Assembly: GCA_946807835.1 (NCBI GenBank)
Contig: OX327700.1
Location: forward strand, 20,930,001-20,994,000
DNA: 64,000 nucleotides
Origin: Ailanthus altissimus
Taxonomy: Eukaryota > Streptophyta > Magnoliopsida > Sapindales > Simaroubaceae
Direction of reading: 5' to 3'
Position numbers and translations under genes: made by a program. Under the pieces are notes generated by a model. That model did no database searches, was not told the origin of the DNA, and saw only the letters and a list, made by a program, of their open reading frames with translations. Positions 1 through 12,430 of the stretch are shown here, in pieces (the first letter of the stretch is position 1; each line of letters begins with the position of its first letter).

Positions 1-2480
1 TACAATTGGAGCAACCAAAAGCCATCAAACTAGAAATTTGTTAAAGCAATAAATAGCCTATATAAATAAACATGATAAGGAATATACAATGAGAAAACAT
101 ACCTTAAGTAAAAAAATAAATGATGAATCATATTTGCTTAGATGCTCCTGTCAAGAATGTAGAAAATTAATGATATACATGTATTATCTTCCGACTTCTG
201 ATTCATTTTTCATACTAAATACAATTATTGCATTCTTAAAATCAATAGTATGCATGTATTATCTTCTAACTTCTAATTCTCTATCGGGCTGTTACCAAAA
301 CAGGACAGCATTTGCTCCGGGATCCAATTGCTTAAGGTTTTCTAAATGGCTTGTCCATATATACTACACTCTCATTAGCACTAAACTAGTTGCCATAAAC
401 TTTATCTCTAAAACCTACATGTCAATGAGAGTAATTGAATATGTTACTGAGGTTAAAAATATAGATACATACAAAGAAAACTTAGCCCTTCACATTTAAG
501 TCACAATTGCATCCCTAAATTTCAAACAAATCCACGTAATCAGCCCAACATATAAACATCACATAAATAATTCAAGCATTTCTACATAACAATTATAGCT
601 ACAATCAAACTATTTATGAATCCAAGGCCTGACAGTTATTATATCACATTCATTAAAATAAAGTTTATATACTAGCAGTTGTAAAACAGAATCATCTTTA
701 GTTAAGTAAATAATTAGAAATGCATTGCGTCTAATAAACTCCCCAGGGTATGTAAAGAAAAACTTGGATTTATAAACAAGATAGAAGCATAGCTTCCACA
801 AAACAAAAAAAAAAAAAAAAAGGTAGTCATGATAGTAGATCCAATTTCACAACAATGAAGGTACATAAAGTTAAATCATTTTCAAAAGCCAAAGGTCAAC
901 TGTTTTGTTTAACAGAAAGAGAACCAATGAGGAATAGTAAGTTATTATTAGGAAACAAAACACAGCTTGGTAACAGTTATGTTAACTTATCCACCAAATA
1001 AGCATAAATGATTTAGACAAAATACTAATGAATTTTTTCTCAAGAAGTCAAACAGGCTAGATCCTCTACTCAAGTGTATTTTATTTTGTTGCATTTGAAT
1101 CCTTACTTAATTATTCCTGTCCTTGTCTATTTTTTAACTTGTCTTGTGACATCATACCATATTTTATGACTAAGACTTCATTGTAGTTATTTATTTAAAA
1201 CTTAACTATGTTCTTTATGAGTATTCTAGTTATTTGAATGGGATTTGTATCAGCTACTACCACTTAAATGACAACTAAATAAGCAATAGAGAACACTTGG
1301 CAACTGTTATGATCAATCCAACATTTCCATCAAAAGGCACAAACTCAATGAACTGAATATTAATCGATCTATCTCGTGTCAACTCAATGCAATCATATAT
1401 CTCATCATCATTAAACCCACGCAATACAACACAATTCACCTAAAAGAATACCTCACGTCTAGAAAAAAGAATATCACTTCAATTAGTCCAACAAAAGCCT
1501 CAAACAAAAATCAAAAGTTAACTTCTTTTGATGCCGAAGCAGTTCATATTATCCAAAGAATGCAATGTTAATTAGCGGCATAATAACACATTAATTAACT
1601 TAATAACTATAAATAACATCAAATACAACAAAAGTAAAAGACAGTTGTTTAAGATTTACTTGATGAAACGTTAGCAAACATTAAGATTCATCATATCAAG
1701 TAGCAAGCACTTATCATTCGAATCTAGCTTCACACAATTAACATTGCCACCACTATCACATATAAATCCCCATGATGACTCACAATCATAGTAGGAGTCT
1801 AATATTTTGAAGAAAGCTAATTACATTATCAAATTTAAGTTAATGAATTAATAGAAAATAAGCACAAGCCACAAAAATTTGTAACACAAGACAATTATGT
1901 GTAAAAGTTATCTTTGATCATTTATGAAATAATCTACACAAGTTAGAGCTATTAATTCAGGCCACACATGCAAGTGACACCCGAGCAACAATGCCAAAAC
2001 CTGGAAAATTTAGGCAAATGGAGTAACAGAAAAATTGAAACGGTAGCTTCTGACGAAGGATTGAAGATAGCAGACAGAAATACAAACAAGACTGGCAAAA
2101 GAACATCAAGCAGTTTCAAGGCAGCCAAGGAACCGAGCAGTAGTAGGTTGAAAAACAGGGTAATGCACTACCTGAAATGGTCAGACAAGATCAAGGTAGT
2201 AGGATAAAGACTACTACCAACGACCACCATGAAAACAACCTCCACCGCTAATAACAACAAAAACACCCACTAAATTCATAACTCATACTACCCAATATAA
2301 GAACAATGATAAAACAAGAGTCATTAGACCATCAAAGCATTGGACTAATATGTAATAGTGTTCTGTAAAACTGACGGTGGAGATTGTGGCAACTGTCAAA
2401 AATTACATAAACCCCGGGCTAATGCTGCCCAGTTACTAAAGCCAGCAAGGATTGAAGAGATGCAACTAAGTCCAAACGGT
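1..2480. other. AT-rich stretch without a recognisable gene
   Basis: I see no coding signal here that I can support. The longest open frame (89-499, plus) has low-complexity, Y/L/I-rich composition, no recognisable motif and no splice context, so it is probably chance. An A-homopolymer lies at about 803-821. A 79-codon open frame at 1968-2207 is lysine- and serine-rich and matches no family I know. Confidence 0.5.
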
Positions 2481-2499
2481 GTTGAAGTTGGCCGGAGAG

Positions 2500-2830
2500 A
2501 AAATAACCGGCGACCAACACAGCACCAGAAAAGTTTTGTTTTCTCTTTAAGTTGGGAGTGTTTGCTGTATAGCCGCTGGGAAAATGGCCAAGTAGATCAA
2601 TGTCAACCTGCACCGAGGGAGAACCAGTGGAGGGGAAGCCATGGGTCGTTGATCAGTGCCACCGTTAAATAGAGAGAAGGCCGAGATTTTATTTGCACTA
2701 AAGAGGTCACCCAGGGCCTGTTAAGAGAGTCATCGACAGCTGTGGCTCCAGCAGTAGCCGAAGGTGTCAAACTTTTCTTGTCTAGGGCCAAAAAAATGCT
2801 GAAGTTCCCGACGGCTTAGCACGGGCCGAG
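2500..2830 (-). pseudogene. Possible LINE ORF1 N-terminal remnant
   Basis: A GC-rich island in AT-rich DNA. On the minus strand it reads an Ala/Ser/Thr-rich leader followed by RPWVTSLVQIKSRPS (codons near 2690-2730). That resembles the W-x-S-L-F...NR/SRPS motif just ahead of the DUF4283 domain in plant L1-type LINE ORF1 proteins. The frame then decays with stops towards 2400, and I cannot see the DUF4283 domain or a zinc knuckle. An alternative is the 5' leader of an unrelated gene. The assignment rests on one short motif and is weak. Confidence 0.28.
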
Positions 2831-3536
2831 GAGCACACTACGATGGGTTGATGGCCAAGCAAGATTCAGAACCAGTGTACAAAACTAGAAACTAAAATAG
2901 GAAAAACAAAAAGAAAACATAACAGCAAATGAGAAAGGGAAGGAGTAGAAAGAGTAAAGCGGCGGCTTTGTTGGGAACTCTTTCGGTTGAGAGAGTTTGG
3001 GAAAGTTAAGGTTTTATGAATTAGATTTTCCTAATTCTAAGTCAATTTGATTAGCTGGGGTAAAAGATTGATGAGTAAAGTTTGGTAACAATGTTGTGCA
3101 AAAAAAAATAATAAGTAAAGTTTTTTAGCCTGATAGAGATTATAGAGAATTTTTTGTGTTACTATAGCCTTGAGAGAGAATATTGTTATTGCATTTTTGG
3201 AGTTGTTGAAATTTTGATCGGTCCTTTTTTATGTATGGGTGTTTTTATTTAAACAGGCATTTGTTTTTTATTTTCTTTTCAAAATTATTTTAATTAAAAT
3301 AAATTTAATTACTTAAATTAAATAATCATGAGGTATATTTTAGATTCCATAATTTAATTTTAAGTGTTGTTTTGAATAAATTAAAATTAGTAATAAATTT
3401 GTTAGCTTTTATAATTTTTTATTACATTTAATTAAATAACCATGAGTTATATTTAAAATTTTAAGTTTTCTTTTAAATAAATTAAAATTAGTAATAAATT
3501 TGTTAGTTTTTCTAATTTTAATTATTACATGTAGTT

Positions 3537-4612
3537 ATATATACTTACTATATTAATTATATTTTTTATCTATATTTTAATTTTAATTATAATGTTTAAT
3601 GTAATTGAAATTGTATTTAAAACTATAACATTTAACGTAATTAAAATTGAAATTAGATTTGAAATTATAAAATTTAATGTTATTGAAATTAAAATTGAAT
3701 TTGGAATAATAGCATTCAACTAATTGAAATTGAAATTATAATCAAAATTATAACATTTAACATAATTAAAATTAGATTGACATTTAACATAATTGAAATT
3801 GAAATTGGATTCAGAATTATCACATTTAATGTAATTGAAATTGAAATTGGAATCTGAATTATAAAATTTACCGTAATTAAAATTGAAATTGGAATCTGAA
3901 TTATTATAAGATTTAACATAATTAAAATTAAATTTGAATTTGAAATTATAATATTTAACGTAATTGAAATTGAAAATAGATTTAGCAGTTAACATAGTTG
4001 AAATTGGATTACATATACTTACTATTCTAATTATATTTTTTGTTCATATTTTAATTTTAATTATAAGATTTAATATAATTGAGATTGTATTTAAAATTAT
4101 AATATTTAATATAATTAAAATTGAAATTGGATTTGAAATTATAACATTTAGTATAATTGAAGTTAAAATTAGATTTGAAATTATAATATTTAAGGTAATT
4201 GAAATTAAAATTACAATTAAAATTATAACATTTAACGTAATTAAAATTAGATTTAAAATTATAGCATCTAACATAATTGAAATTGAAATTGGATTCGAAA
4301 TTATAACTTTTAACATAATTGAAATTAGAATTATAACATTAAACATAATTGAAATTGGAATTAGAATCTAAAATATAATATAACGTAATTGAAATTAAAA
4401 TTAAAATTTAATTTAGAATTATAACATTTAACGTAATTAGAATTAAAAATAGATTTAGAATTGTAATAGTTAATGTAGTTAAAATTGGATTTAAAATTAT
4501 AACATTTATCCTAGTCAAAATTGAAATTAGATTCAGAATTATAACATTTAACTTAATTAAAATTGAAATTAAATTTGGACTAATTATAACATTTAACATA
4601 AAAATAGAAAAA
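3537..4612. repeat. AT-rich minisatellite, ~42-bp unit with ~474-bp higher-order repeat
   Basis: More than twenty degenerate units of about 42 bp, each built from a run like 'gtaattgaaattgaaattgg' followed by 'gaattataacatttaac'; single units vary from about 34 to 48 bp. Inside units the hexamer AAATTG/GAAATT recurs. A longer register is visible: the block starting 'cttacta..ttaattatattttt' at about 3544 recurs at about 4018, so one higher-order unit is ~474 bp. Because 42 is divisible by 3, both strands carry long frames of repeated I/L/N-rich peptides; these are by-products of the repeat and not genes. Similar 'attacgttataatttta' units appear at 61640-61740. Confidence 0.85.
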
Positions 4613-4739
4613 AAATGGTCAAAACGGTGTAAACATTTAAATTTAACTAATACCCAAAAGCATTAAAGTGAAAAAGCAAAAAATGATGTCGCTTTTTGTA
4701 TTATATTGCTTTTTAAAATTTTAAATTTATTTTAACAAT

Positions 4740-4950
4740 TAAATATTTTTATTAAAAAATAACTTTCTGATGCTATGGTATCACTAATTTACTGACACTT
4801 TATTTTCTGATACTACAGTATTAGTATTTCACTGATATTTTTTTTTTCAAACACTATAATATCAATAATTCACTGGCAATAGGTTTCACTGACACTATTT
4901 AGAAAAGTGTCAGTAGCATAGTATCAATAAAGCTCATTTTTGTAGTAGTG
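4740..4950 (+). mobile_element. CACTA-type terminus with subterminal repeats
   Basis: The sequence ends in TTTTTGTAGTAGTG (4937-4950), the inverse of the CACTACTACAAAAA terminus of plant CACTA (En/Spm) transposons, followed by TAA as a possible 3-bp target duplication. Upstream lie about three degenerate ~45-bp subterminal units (tctgatactacagtattag... with caCTGACACT) and a short hairpin, CTGACACT/AGTGTCAG with a 9-base loop (4889-4913). I did not find the matching 5' terminus, so the minisatellite to its left may or may not belong to the same element. Confidence 0.5.
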
Positions 4951-5161
4951 TAAAAATAAAATTTTTAAGTTTTTGGCTTTTAAAAATTTAAAACATTTGA
5001 CATTATGGTTTTTATTATATAAACTTTGACTCTTATAAATTTTTAATATTAATATAATTTTAACATTAATATTTTGACCACCGAAAATATTTAATTCTAA
5101 CTTTACTATTGAATTAAACCTCAGTAGAGACAATAAGCACCTGGCTATCAATGTGGGTAAT

Positions 5162-5189
5162 AATTTGGGTTATTGAAATAACCCAAATT
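5162..5189. repeat. Perfect short inverted repeat
   Basis: AATTTGGGTTAT and ATAACCCAAATT form perfect 12-base arms around a 4-base TGAA loop. Nothing nearby identifies it as a terminator or MITE end. Confidence 0.8.
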
Positions 5190-5268
5190 AAAATTGAATT
5201 TTTGAATTAGGCCTATAAATTTTAACAACCCAAAAGAAACAGAGCTTGTGAAGTTCTTTTGATTAAAC

Positions 5269-6084
5269 CTAAAACCTTGTTGTATTTTTTTTTTTTTGAA
5301 ATTGGTATCATATCATTGCATATCATCAAGACATTACAATAAAGATCTTTGATACATAAGATCAAAGGATTAAAGGATAAGAATAGAATACATCTTAAGA
5401 CCACCTGAGAACTCTTCTTTAGAAGAGTACAAACTATACCCATATTGGTATGGATAACCTAGCACTGACCTTTTCGAAGAAAGGTAGAAACTGACCTTTC
5501 CGAAGAAATGGAGAAATAGATCTCGCAAGCTAAAATTGCTGACCTTTTCAAAGAAAAGGAGAAGCAGATCTCACAAACGAGAGAAATATAGATCCTTAAA
5601 CAGGGAGAAATTATTAAACACGATTTCTTCAAAAGCAACAAACTAGACTCAGCCACAAACACCCAAATATAAGATAAAATCGGCAATGAAAACCAAAAAA
5701 ACAGTACAGCTTTCCGGTGGTACCACAGTGAGCAAATGGACGGAGAAGGGCCATCGGAGAAAGACCAAAAACACTGACCAACGGGGCCCCGACTGGTCAA
5801 GAGGCCACAACACGTTGGTAGGGTCAGGAAAGACCTAGGAGGGTGTCATTGCCGGCGGTGGGGGCTGAGAGTGCATAAGGGAAATGAAAGGGACAGCAAC
5901 CGACAGATTTCGGCAAAGGTCCGGTGAAAACTAACCGAAAAATGGCCAAGGGAGCAAAAGGCCAAAAGAGGCGCGGCTGGTGTCGGCCAGGACCAGTGAG
6001 ACGCAGTACAGGTCACCCAAGCAAGAAGCAGCCGGCGAGAAAACAGTCAGCAACTGCCATCCTGCACTAAAACCTTGTTGTATT
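5269..6084 (-). mobile_element. Non-LTR retro-insertion with poly(A) and 18-bp target duplication
   Basis: The 18-mer CTAAAACCTTGTTGTATT occurs at 5269-5286 and again, perfectly, at 6067-6084. Between the copies lie 780 bp that on the minus strand start in GC-rich sequence (6066 side) and end in a poly(A) tail, seen as a T run at about 5285-5297. This is the signature of target-primed reverse transcription by LINE machinery. The body has no RT domain, no pol III A/B boxes that I can see and only a 113-codon serine/leucine-rich frame. Three short repeats of 'gaccttttc(g/a)aagaaa(a)gg' lie at 5463-5565. It could be a nonautonomous LINE derivative or a retrocopy of a non-coding transcript. Confidence 0.75.
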
Positions 6085-6299
6085 AAAAACCCTAAATGAA
6101 TTAGAAAAAAGATGAAAAAAGAGAAAGTGCAATAAGTACAATCACTGTTTGTGCCGAAACGATTATATAGACCTAAAGATTATATAGACCTAATTAAGGA
6201 GATTGTAAATTAAATAGCTTTCTTTTTTCTTAATTAATTTTTACTTCATAAGTAGTGAACATAATTAATGTTGTCATATAATATTTATGATTATATTTT

Positions 6300-8950
6300 A
6301 TTTGATGCATTCAGATGAAAGAGACCAATTTATTAGAAATAGAGATTGACAAGAGTATGGCATGGAATTGGGCACGAAAAAATAAGTAAAGAAGATACAA
6401 CTCTAATATTATAGAAGTTATCCAAAAAATTATATTGTTTAACTGAAATTCTGATTTTTTTTAATACTTCATTAGGAATGTAATATGAAATTATGAATTT
6501 TTTTTAATATTGTTTATTGATATAGCATGTACCGGCACTAATTCAATTTGCAATATTATTTTAGGACTCTGTTAAAAGCAAAGTCAAAAAATGTTGTGTC
6601 ATACTTAAAGGTACCAATGACATACTTGCTCAATTACTGAAAATACGTAATAAATAAGACATTTGCAAGGCATGAGAAATTTTATTGCATCGAGCGCATA
6701 TTTCAATATTCCAACTAGTGAGGAGATGTAGGAGAGGGAAAGAGAGCGATATAAAGAAAAGTTTGTTAAAGTTAATGCAAAAATCGATTATTTGGTGAAC
6801 AAGTTGAATAAAGGTAGCAGAATGTCAGAGGTTGGCAGTTCTAATACTCTATGAACGACCAATTCAAATATCTTAAAGAGATTGGTAATAGATGATTATA
6901 TTTTAAATGACCTAGATGACTATGATGTGTGTTGTTATAGTTAACTGTAATTTTTATTATACTTCATAAGTTGTTTTGTTAATGACATTGACCCTGGTTT
7001 TCTTCTAATAACCTAAACTGATGACATGTTCAATGTAGATAAAGAAACCCCTAAGAAGAAGGCCTTTAAGACTCCGGTTCATAAGTATAATGACAAATCA
7101 GCTAAAAAACAACTCCGCAAAACTTTGAGAAATAGGAGCCATGCCATTCCTGGTCATAAGGTAAAATGATTACTTATGCAAATAAACTATATTATAGGTT
7201 ACTTACTCTTATGTCAATGTATTATCCTAGGCTGTTCCTAAAAAGACTATTTAACCCTGGAGATCCCCAAGAAAAAAGATCCATGGTGCACAAACATTAC
7301 GTAAGGTAATATTTTAATTACGTGACTATTTAATGAATTTACATGACTACAATAGAAATATCATTTTTAAATGTTGTCGTGATATATAACTAACACATTG
7401 CCTCTTTTTTGTCTAAGAATGATGACCGAGTTGATGTTGGTCAAGAGATTATTGCACTCATTCAGTCTCATAGATCTCCGAAAGAGAAGTCATGCTAGCC
7501 CTGGAGAGAAGGTTATTAATTTTATTATATTATTAATTTACAGGAATAAATTTAATTATTATAATCCAACTAATTTATAATTAACATATTGTCTAAGAAT
7601 GATGACCAAGTTGATATTGGTTATGATACTCCGATCAAATAGCCCCACACATCTTCAAGAAAAAAAAGCCATACCAGACAATAATACATCAGGTAAATTG
7701 TTTAAACATTGATGTCTGTTTTAAATTGTATACTTGTCCTGGAAAGAAGGTTATTAATTTCATTATACTATAAATTTATAGGAATGAATTTTAATTATTA
7801 TAATTCAACTAATATATAACTAACACAATTAATATATAACTAACACAATGTTTTATGTACTTTATAAGATTATTGATGAACACAAAATTGATGAAGATAC
7901 TTCTATTAAAGATGCCTTTTCCACTGTAAAAGCAAATAAGAATGCTACTCCTTAGCATATGGTCAAAAATTTTAAAGTAAAAGACAATTGTTATTTTGTA
8001 TTATTGAATTAGTTAAAATAACATGTATTCAGTTTAACATTATACTTTGCCAATTTTTTTAGAATGTGTATGCCATTTCTAATATTGTAGAAAAAGTTGA
8101 GAGGAATATTAGAGGAGCAAAGGCCTTGGCATTTAAGAGATATCTCGAGGTTGAATCTTTTTCCAAGATGGTGGACCAAACTTTTGCCACCATAGCCACG
8201 AAATTATCTTTAAAGAGGAGATGTTTGATTTTCAAGTCAACTAATTAGATGATGGTGTCACATTGATGACCCTAAGGGAATTAAGTTCTTCTATTAATTC
8301 TCTGTATATGATATAAGAAAAAATTTAGCATTATTCTTTTTATAATGGTTTTTTTTTTTTTGTTCTATTATGTTATGGACATTAGTTTCTTATAATATCT
8401 CTACGTGGCACGGGTCTTTATATGAAAAATTGAAGCAATTCGGCAGGACAACACAAATTGGTCTCATAGATTCAACATTAATGTCTCTAGCTATAAGGAC
8501 AGATGCAAAGACACTGCGAAATGATCATATTCAACACATTGCTAACCATTTTAAGTCTTCAAAATATAGTCAATTGATTCTCATGCATTACAATCCCAAG
8601 TAATTTCTCTTCTTTCATGCTTTAATTTAAATTTCATTCACCATTATTTGTTTTAATGACTTATTTTTTTAATATAGTTTTTACTATGTTCTCATGGCAA
8701 TTAACGTGTCTAATAAAACAATTTATTACATGGACCTCTTGGGTCAGAGTTCGCATTATAATTTAAAAATAATTGTTAACAAGTAAGTGATTAATTTCTT
8801 CTTAATATGCTAGTTTATAATGTTCTATATATTAATAATAATTTTTTTTTCATGTAGTGCCATAATGATAACTTTAGCCTAAGAAGGAAACTAATCCAAA
8901 AAAACCTATTCTAAATTGGGTTTTAGTGAAGGTAATATATACTACAAATT
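6300..8950 (+). pseudogene. CACTA-type transposon gene remnant: coiled-coil tail and Ulp1/C48-like peptidase
   Basis: Exon-like coding patches alternate with AT-rich intron-like gaps. At 6667-6850 a patch reads SAYFNIPTSEEM..RERYKEKFVKVNAKIDYLVNKLN, like the charged coiled-coil tail of CACTA transposase-type proteins. At 7035-7950 are lysine-rich linker exons, one of which is duplicated (7418-7510 and 7596-7690 share NDD.VD.G). The strongest part is 8370-8790: a block ending in HYNPK, then after a gap YYVLMAINVSNKTIYYMDLLGQ, which matches the 'HWVLLVI...IYYLDSLG' core of the Ulp1-like cysteine peptidases that plant CACTA and Mutator elements carry. The catalytic His is not clear, and the Asp of YYxD is present. 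Numerous stops and missing splice continuity make it non-functional. I do not see the TNP2 transposase core. Confidence 0.6.
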
Positions 8951-9539
8951 ATGCATGTGTTTTGCGGTTGAATTAAAAGACTAGTTCATTTTAAAAAAAA
9001 ACATTATGCATGTACGATGTACCCATTAAAAGACTTGTTCCATTAAATGGTTGGGTTGAACTATTTATATTTCTACTGAACTTTAGTTCATTGGGTTGAA
9101 ATATAATTGTACAATTTACGATAAACATTAATGATGGAATTGGTCAATATTTTTTTTTTTTTTGGAAGTACTAATATGGGATGTAATATATTTTTTCTAG
9201 TAGATTATAAATTAATATATTTATATGAATTTCAAATTAACTTTTATAAATTAACTTATTTTTAACAATATAAATTATACGTGTATAAATATATATATTA
9301 ATAGGTTCCTGAACAACAATATATATATATACAGAAATATACATGTTATTGATATAAAATATTATAATTTCGTGTGAGTTTTTGTCATAAATTTATTAGT
9401 AATTTTGTCACATAATTTATTGTGACTCAGCCACATAAATTGCCAATTAGACTTTACTTTTCATGTGGCAACCGCCATGTCAACTATTATCTTATGTGAT
9501 AACTCAACTTCTATTACTACCTAATAATGCTAGGTAAAA

Positions 9540-9780
9540 TGTTATCTAAGATGTTACGACAGATATATGATAGAAATTTTCTATCAAATAAAATTCTATC
9601 ACAAGACTTTGCTTATAAAAATTATCACAAATTCTATCACAAGTGTTTTATCATAACTTTGTTATAGAGCGATTTTGTCACACCCATGCGAATGAATTTA
9701 AGGTGATAGAATGGATTTATTACACGTGAATGAATTTGAGGTGATAGAGTGGATTTATCACATATCATACTTTATGGCAC
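9540..9780. repeat. Short direct repeats resembling transposon subterminal repeats
   Basis: Two adjacent ~37-bp units (about 9690-9725 and 9726-9763) share 'gaatgaatttaaggtgatag' followed by 'a(a/g)tggattta'. Further 'tatcacaa' motifs in the opposite sense lie at 9595-9660. Their position just beyond the CACTA-type coding remains suggests a subterminal repeat region, but I see no CACTA terminus here. Confidence 0.45.
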
Positions 9781-10361
9781 TATATTTTTATCATTAAAAG
9801 TCAACAATTATTATTTTTTAAAGAAATAATAAATAATTTTAAAAAATTTAAAAGAGAAAAAGGTGTATAACATAAAAAGGTAACCGTTCTTTCCTTTATT
9901 CCTACAGGAAAAAAAACAGCGAAAAAAAAGAGTGGCCATTATACAATTCTGCCCATTAAATAATTGATAGTAATCAGCATTAGTGAGCCAATTAAGACTT
10001 AAAAGGGATTTTGGGCACTTTAAAAAAAATTAAAATACTTTTAGAAGTGACACAACTTTGAGTTGAAGTTATCACAAATCCCCATTTTTAATTTTTCACA
10101 ATTCCAAAGTAAACTCTGCATTTTGGCTTCATTTTCATGAGAACTCTTTGAGACTATCTAGTAAATTGATGTATCTTAACTTTTGAACTTTCATTGTCAT
10201 TACCCTTAACATGATTGGTCCGTTTAAATTAGATACTGTTGCATGAATACATGAATGACACGATCGGATACATTCATCCCACATAAAGCTTCTCCATTCT
10301 CTATCAATCTAGTTTTACTATATCTACCTCTTCTTTTTTTCGTAACTATTTTATTTCTCTT

Positions 10362-10384
10362 ATAATAATAATAATAATAATAAT
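10362..10384. repeat. (AAT)n microsatellite
   Basis: Seven to eight uninterrupted ATA units in otherwise unique AT-rich sequence. Confidence 0.9.
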
Positions 10385-11236
10385 ACTCTACATTGTAAAT
10401 TATATTTTAAAATTTCTTATTTTTAGCTACCAAAATTCTCTAATATTTCAAAAATAACCACACAAAAAAACTCTATTGTTTATTACATTAAGATTATAAA
10501 TTTATTTTTAAGACCATTGGTATCAAGAGAGAGGATTTTGGTTTATCTGAGAGTAAATGGTAAGCTCCTTATTTTAAAGAATATAGTATGTGATGTATCA
10601 TCATCAAAGGGCTAGTGGGATTTTCAAGTTTTCGAGATAATTTATGAGTGCAGATTTTTGCTGTTTATCATTATTAAAACTTTCTTGAATTCATGAGAGC
10701 AAAACAATTTTGAAACAAATGAATAAGCTTATCAATGATTTATATTTGTCTCCATGTTAAATATTGAACATATCTTCAACTTGTGAAGAGTGAGCCTATT
10801 AATTTTTTTAAAGATTAATGCTATACTTTTTAAATATTATTTTAAAATTTTTATTTTTAAATTGAGGAGTCAAATAATTACTATAACTTTTAAAATTATC
10901 AGTTACAAAAATTCACTATTTAATAATATTTAATACATCATTTAAAATAAAAAAATTTAGAATAATATTTAAAAAGTGTAACATTATTTTTTTTAAACAT
11001 AAAATATGCATCTATTTAAAAAGAGTAATCATGTTATTATTTTAAGAGATAATTATTTTAGTAATCATAGACCAAATGAACCAATTAATTGGGTTTCTTG
11101 AAAGAGTTCAACTCTTTTACATGTTTTAGTTGAAAATTTTCCCTAGTTATTTTTTTTTAAACTGATCATAAGCCTAGCTAGCTAGAGATATTGCATCAAC
11201 AATTATAACAAAGAGATATAAATGAAATGCAAATAC

Positions 11237-11676
11237 CTGGTTCTGTTGCATTCATCCAATTTTGAAATATCAGAATGAGGAATGTGAAAGGCTTCTGACC
11301 ATGGAAATTGATTCAAGCAAGTAGCAGTAGGGTTGCCCCAGTGATAGGTATCAGCTGATAAATTCATAAAATTATCTGCAGACTTTTTGCTGAAGGGCTG
11401 ATAAAACATTTTCATCTGCTCATTTCGCATGCTCTTGAGAACTTTCTGAGGGATCCCATGATTCACAACTTGAAAGAAACCCCATTCAGAAGCAGCTTCA
11501 GCCATCTCTTTTAGGCAATTATCAAAATCCCTAAAGTTCCAGAAGTTTAAACGAGGAAGATCAATCAGAGGAAGTTCACATTCCTCTAATGCGAAAACCC
11601 CCTCATCCTTTGTTTTCGCAGTAGAATTCTTGAAGAGGATTGGATAAGTTTCTTGAAATGGAGGTTCAATATCCAT
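11237..11676 (-). CDS. GA2OX8-like: Gibberellin 2-oxidase-like 2OG-Fe(II) dioxygenase, first exon only
   Basis: The exon encodes about 146 residues from an ATG at 11676 to a consensus 5' splice site (AACCAG|GTATTT, exon end 11237). The protein has a short variable N-terminus, then the DIOX_N domain: LPLIDLPRL (about residue 35), WGFFQVVNHGIP (about 65-76), an MFYQPFSKKS segment, YHWGNPTA and WSEAFHIPHSDIS. This order is typical of C20 gibberellin 2-oxidases (Arabidopsis GA2ox8 type), which inactivate GA12/GA53-class precursors in the cytosol using 2-oxoglutarate, O2 and Fe(II). The Fe-binding HxD...H triad and the 2OG-binding Arg would lie in exons 2-3, and I find no such sequence on the minus strand down to position 1. 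Either intron 1 exceeds 11 kb with several transposons in it, or the gene is truncated. The exon itself has no stops. A GA-rich leader (11677-11700) precedes the ATG, and a Copia element begins about 755 bp upstream. A broader DIOX_N family member is the alternative. Confidence 0.8.
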
Positions 11677-12430
11677 GGAGGAGATAGAGAGAGAGAGAAA
11701 TATTAATATTGCCTTGCTTTTCTTCTAAAACCTGAGAATTTTAAAGATTAGTAAGGGAAAATAAAATTTACTTGTAGTGTTAATTGGAAATTAAAGATTG
11801 AACAATATGCCAAAGTGAGATCATTTTTTTTTTCTTGATGCATTTTTGTTTGTCATTTTCTCTCATGCAGATTCTCGCATATTACAGTTCAGTTTTCCAG
11901 GAAAAACGAGTTTTTACTTTTATACCTGTAAATTAAATAGGGAAGCTTTTTCAACATATAAAATAAAATAAAAAATTATTAGTACGTTTTCGTTTTTTTT
12001 TTTAATTCCAAACTATTAGTGTAATAATTTTGAAAAAGTTATTATTTAAGTTTTCAATTTTCTTTTTGAAACCCAGATCCTACTTGGATTTTGCTTGAAA
12101 TTTTTCTAGTTTTTTATTAGGAAAGAAGATTCATTTTCCCTCTTTAAGAAAACATTTTTTTGGCTTTTACATTAACATAATAAAATATTTTATCATATAC
12201 ATAAGCTGGCTTTGAATGGATAATCAAATACCACATTTGATGCAAGATTTAAGATAATGTGTAGTATTAATCCTTACGAGCATTAGTAAAAAATTTGAAT
12301 TCAGACTAAAATATTTAGACAATTAATGAATTAACCTTTTAATGGAATCTCAATGTTCATGGTGTTTGCTTCTTGGTTTATCTCCCATTTTAATTTATCA
12401 AAATTGTTAAAAGTTCTATGATATGAGGTC
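11677..12430 (-). promoter_or_regulatory. Presumed upstream region of the dioxygenase exon
   Basis: About 755 bp between the start codon and the Copia 3' LTR. A GAGA-rich leader sits directly at the ATG. The rest is AT-rich and contains no coding sequence. I cannot place a TATA box with confidence. The inserted Copia element cuts off any more distal promoter. Confidence 0.4.

Noticed and set aside
89..499. 136-codon frame as a gene
   Set aside because: Low-complexity composition, no motif, no codon bias or splice context.
3716..4599. Several open frames of 60-135 codons on both strands over the AT-rich repeats
   Set aside because: They translate the 42-bp minisatellite (14-residue I/L/N-rich repeats) and exist because the period is divisible by three.
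3537..4612. Regularly spaced repeats that could suggest a CRISPR-like array
   Set aside because: Units are contiguous and degenerate with no unique spacers, no cas-like genes, and the setting is a plant genome.
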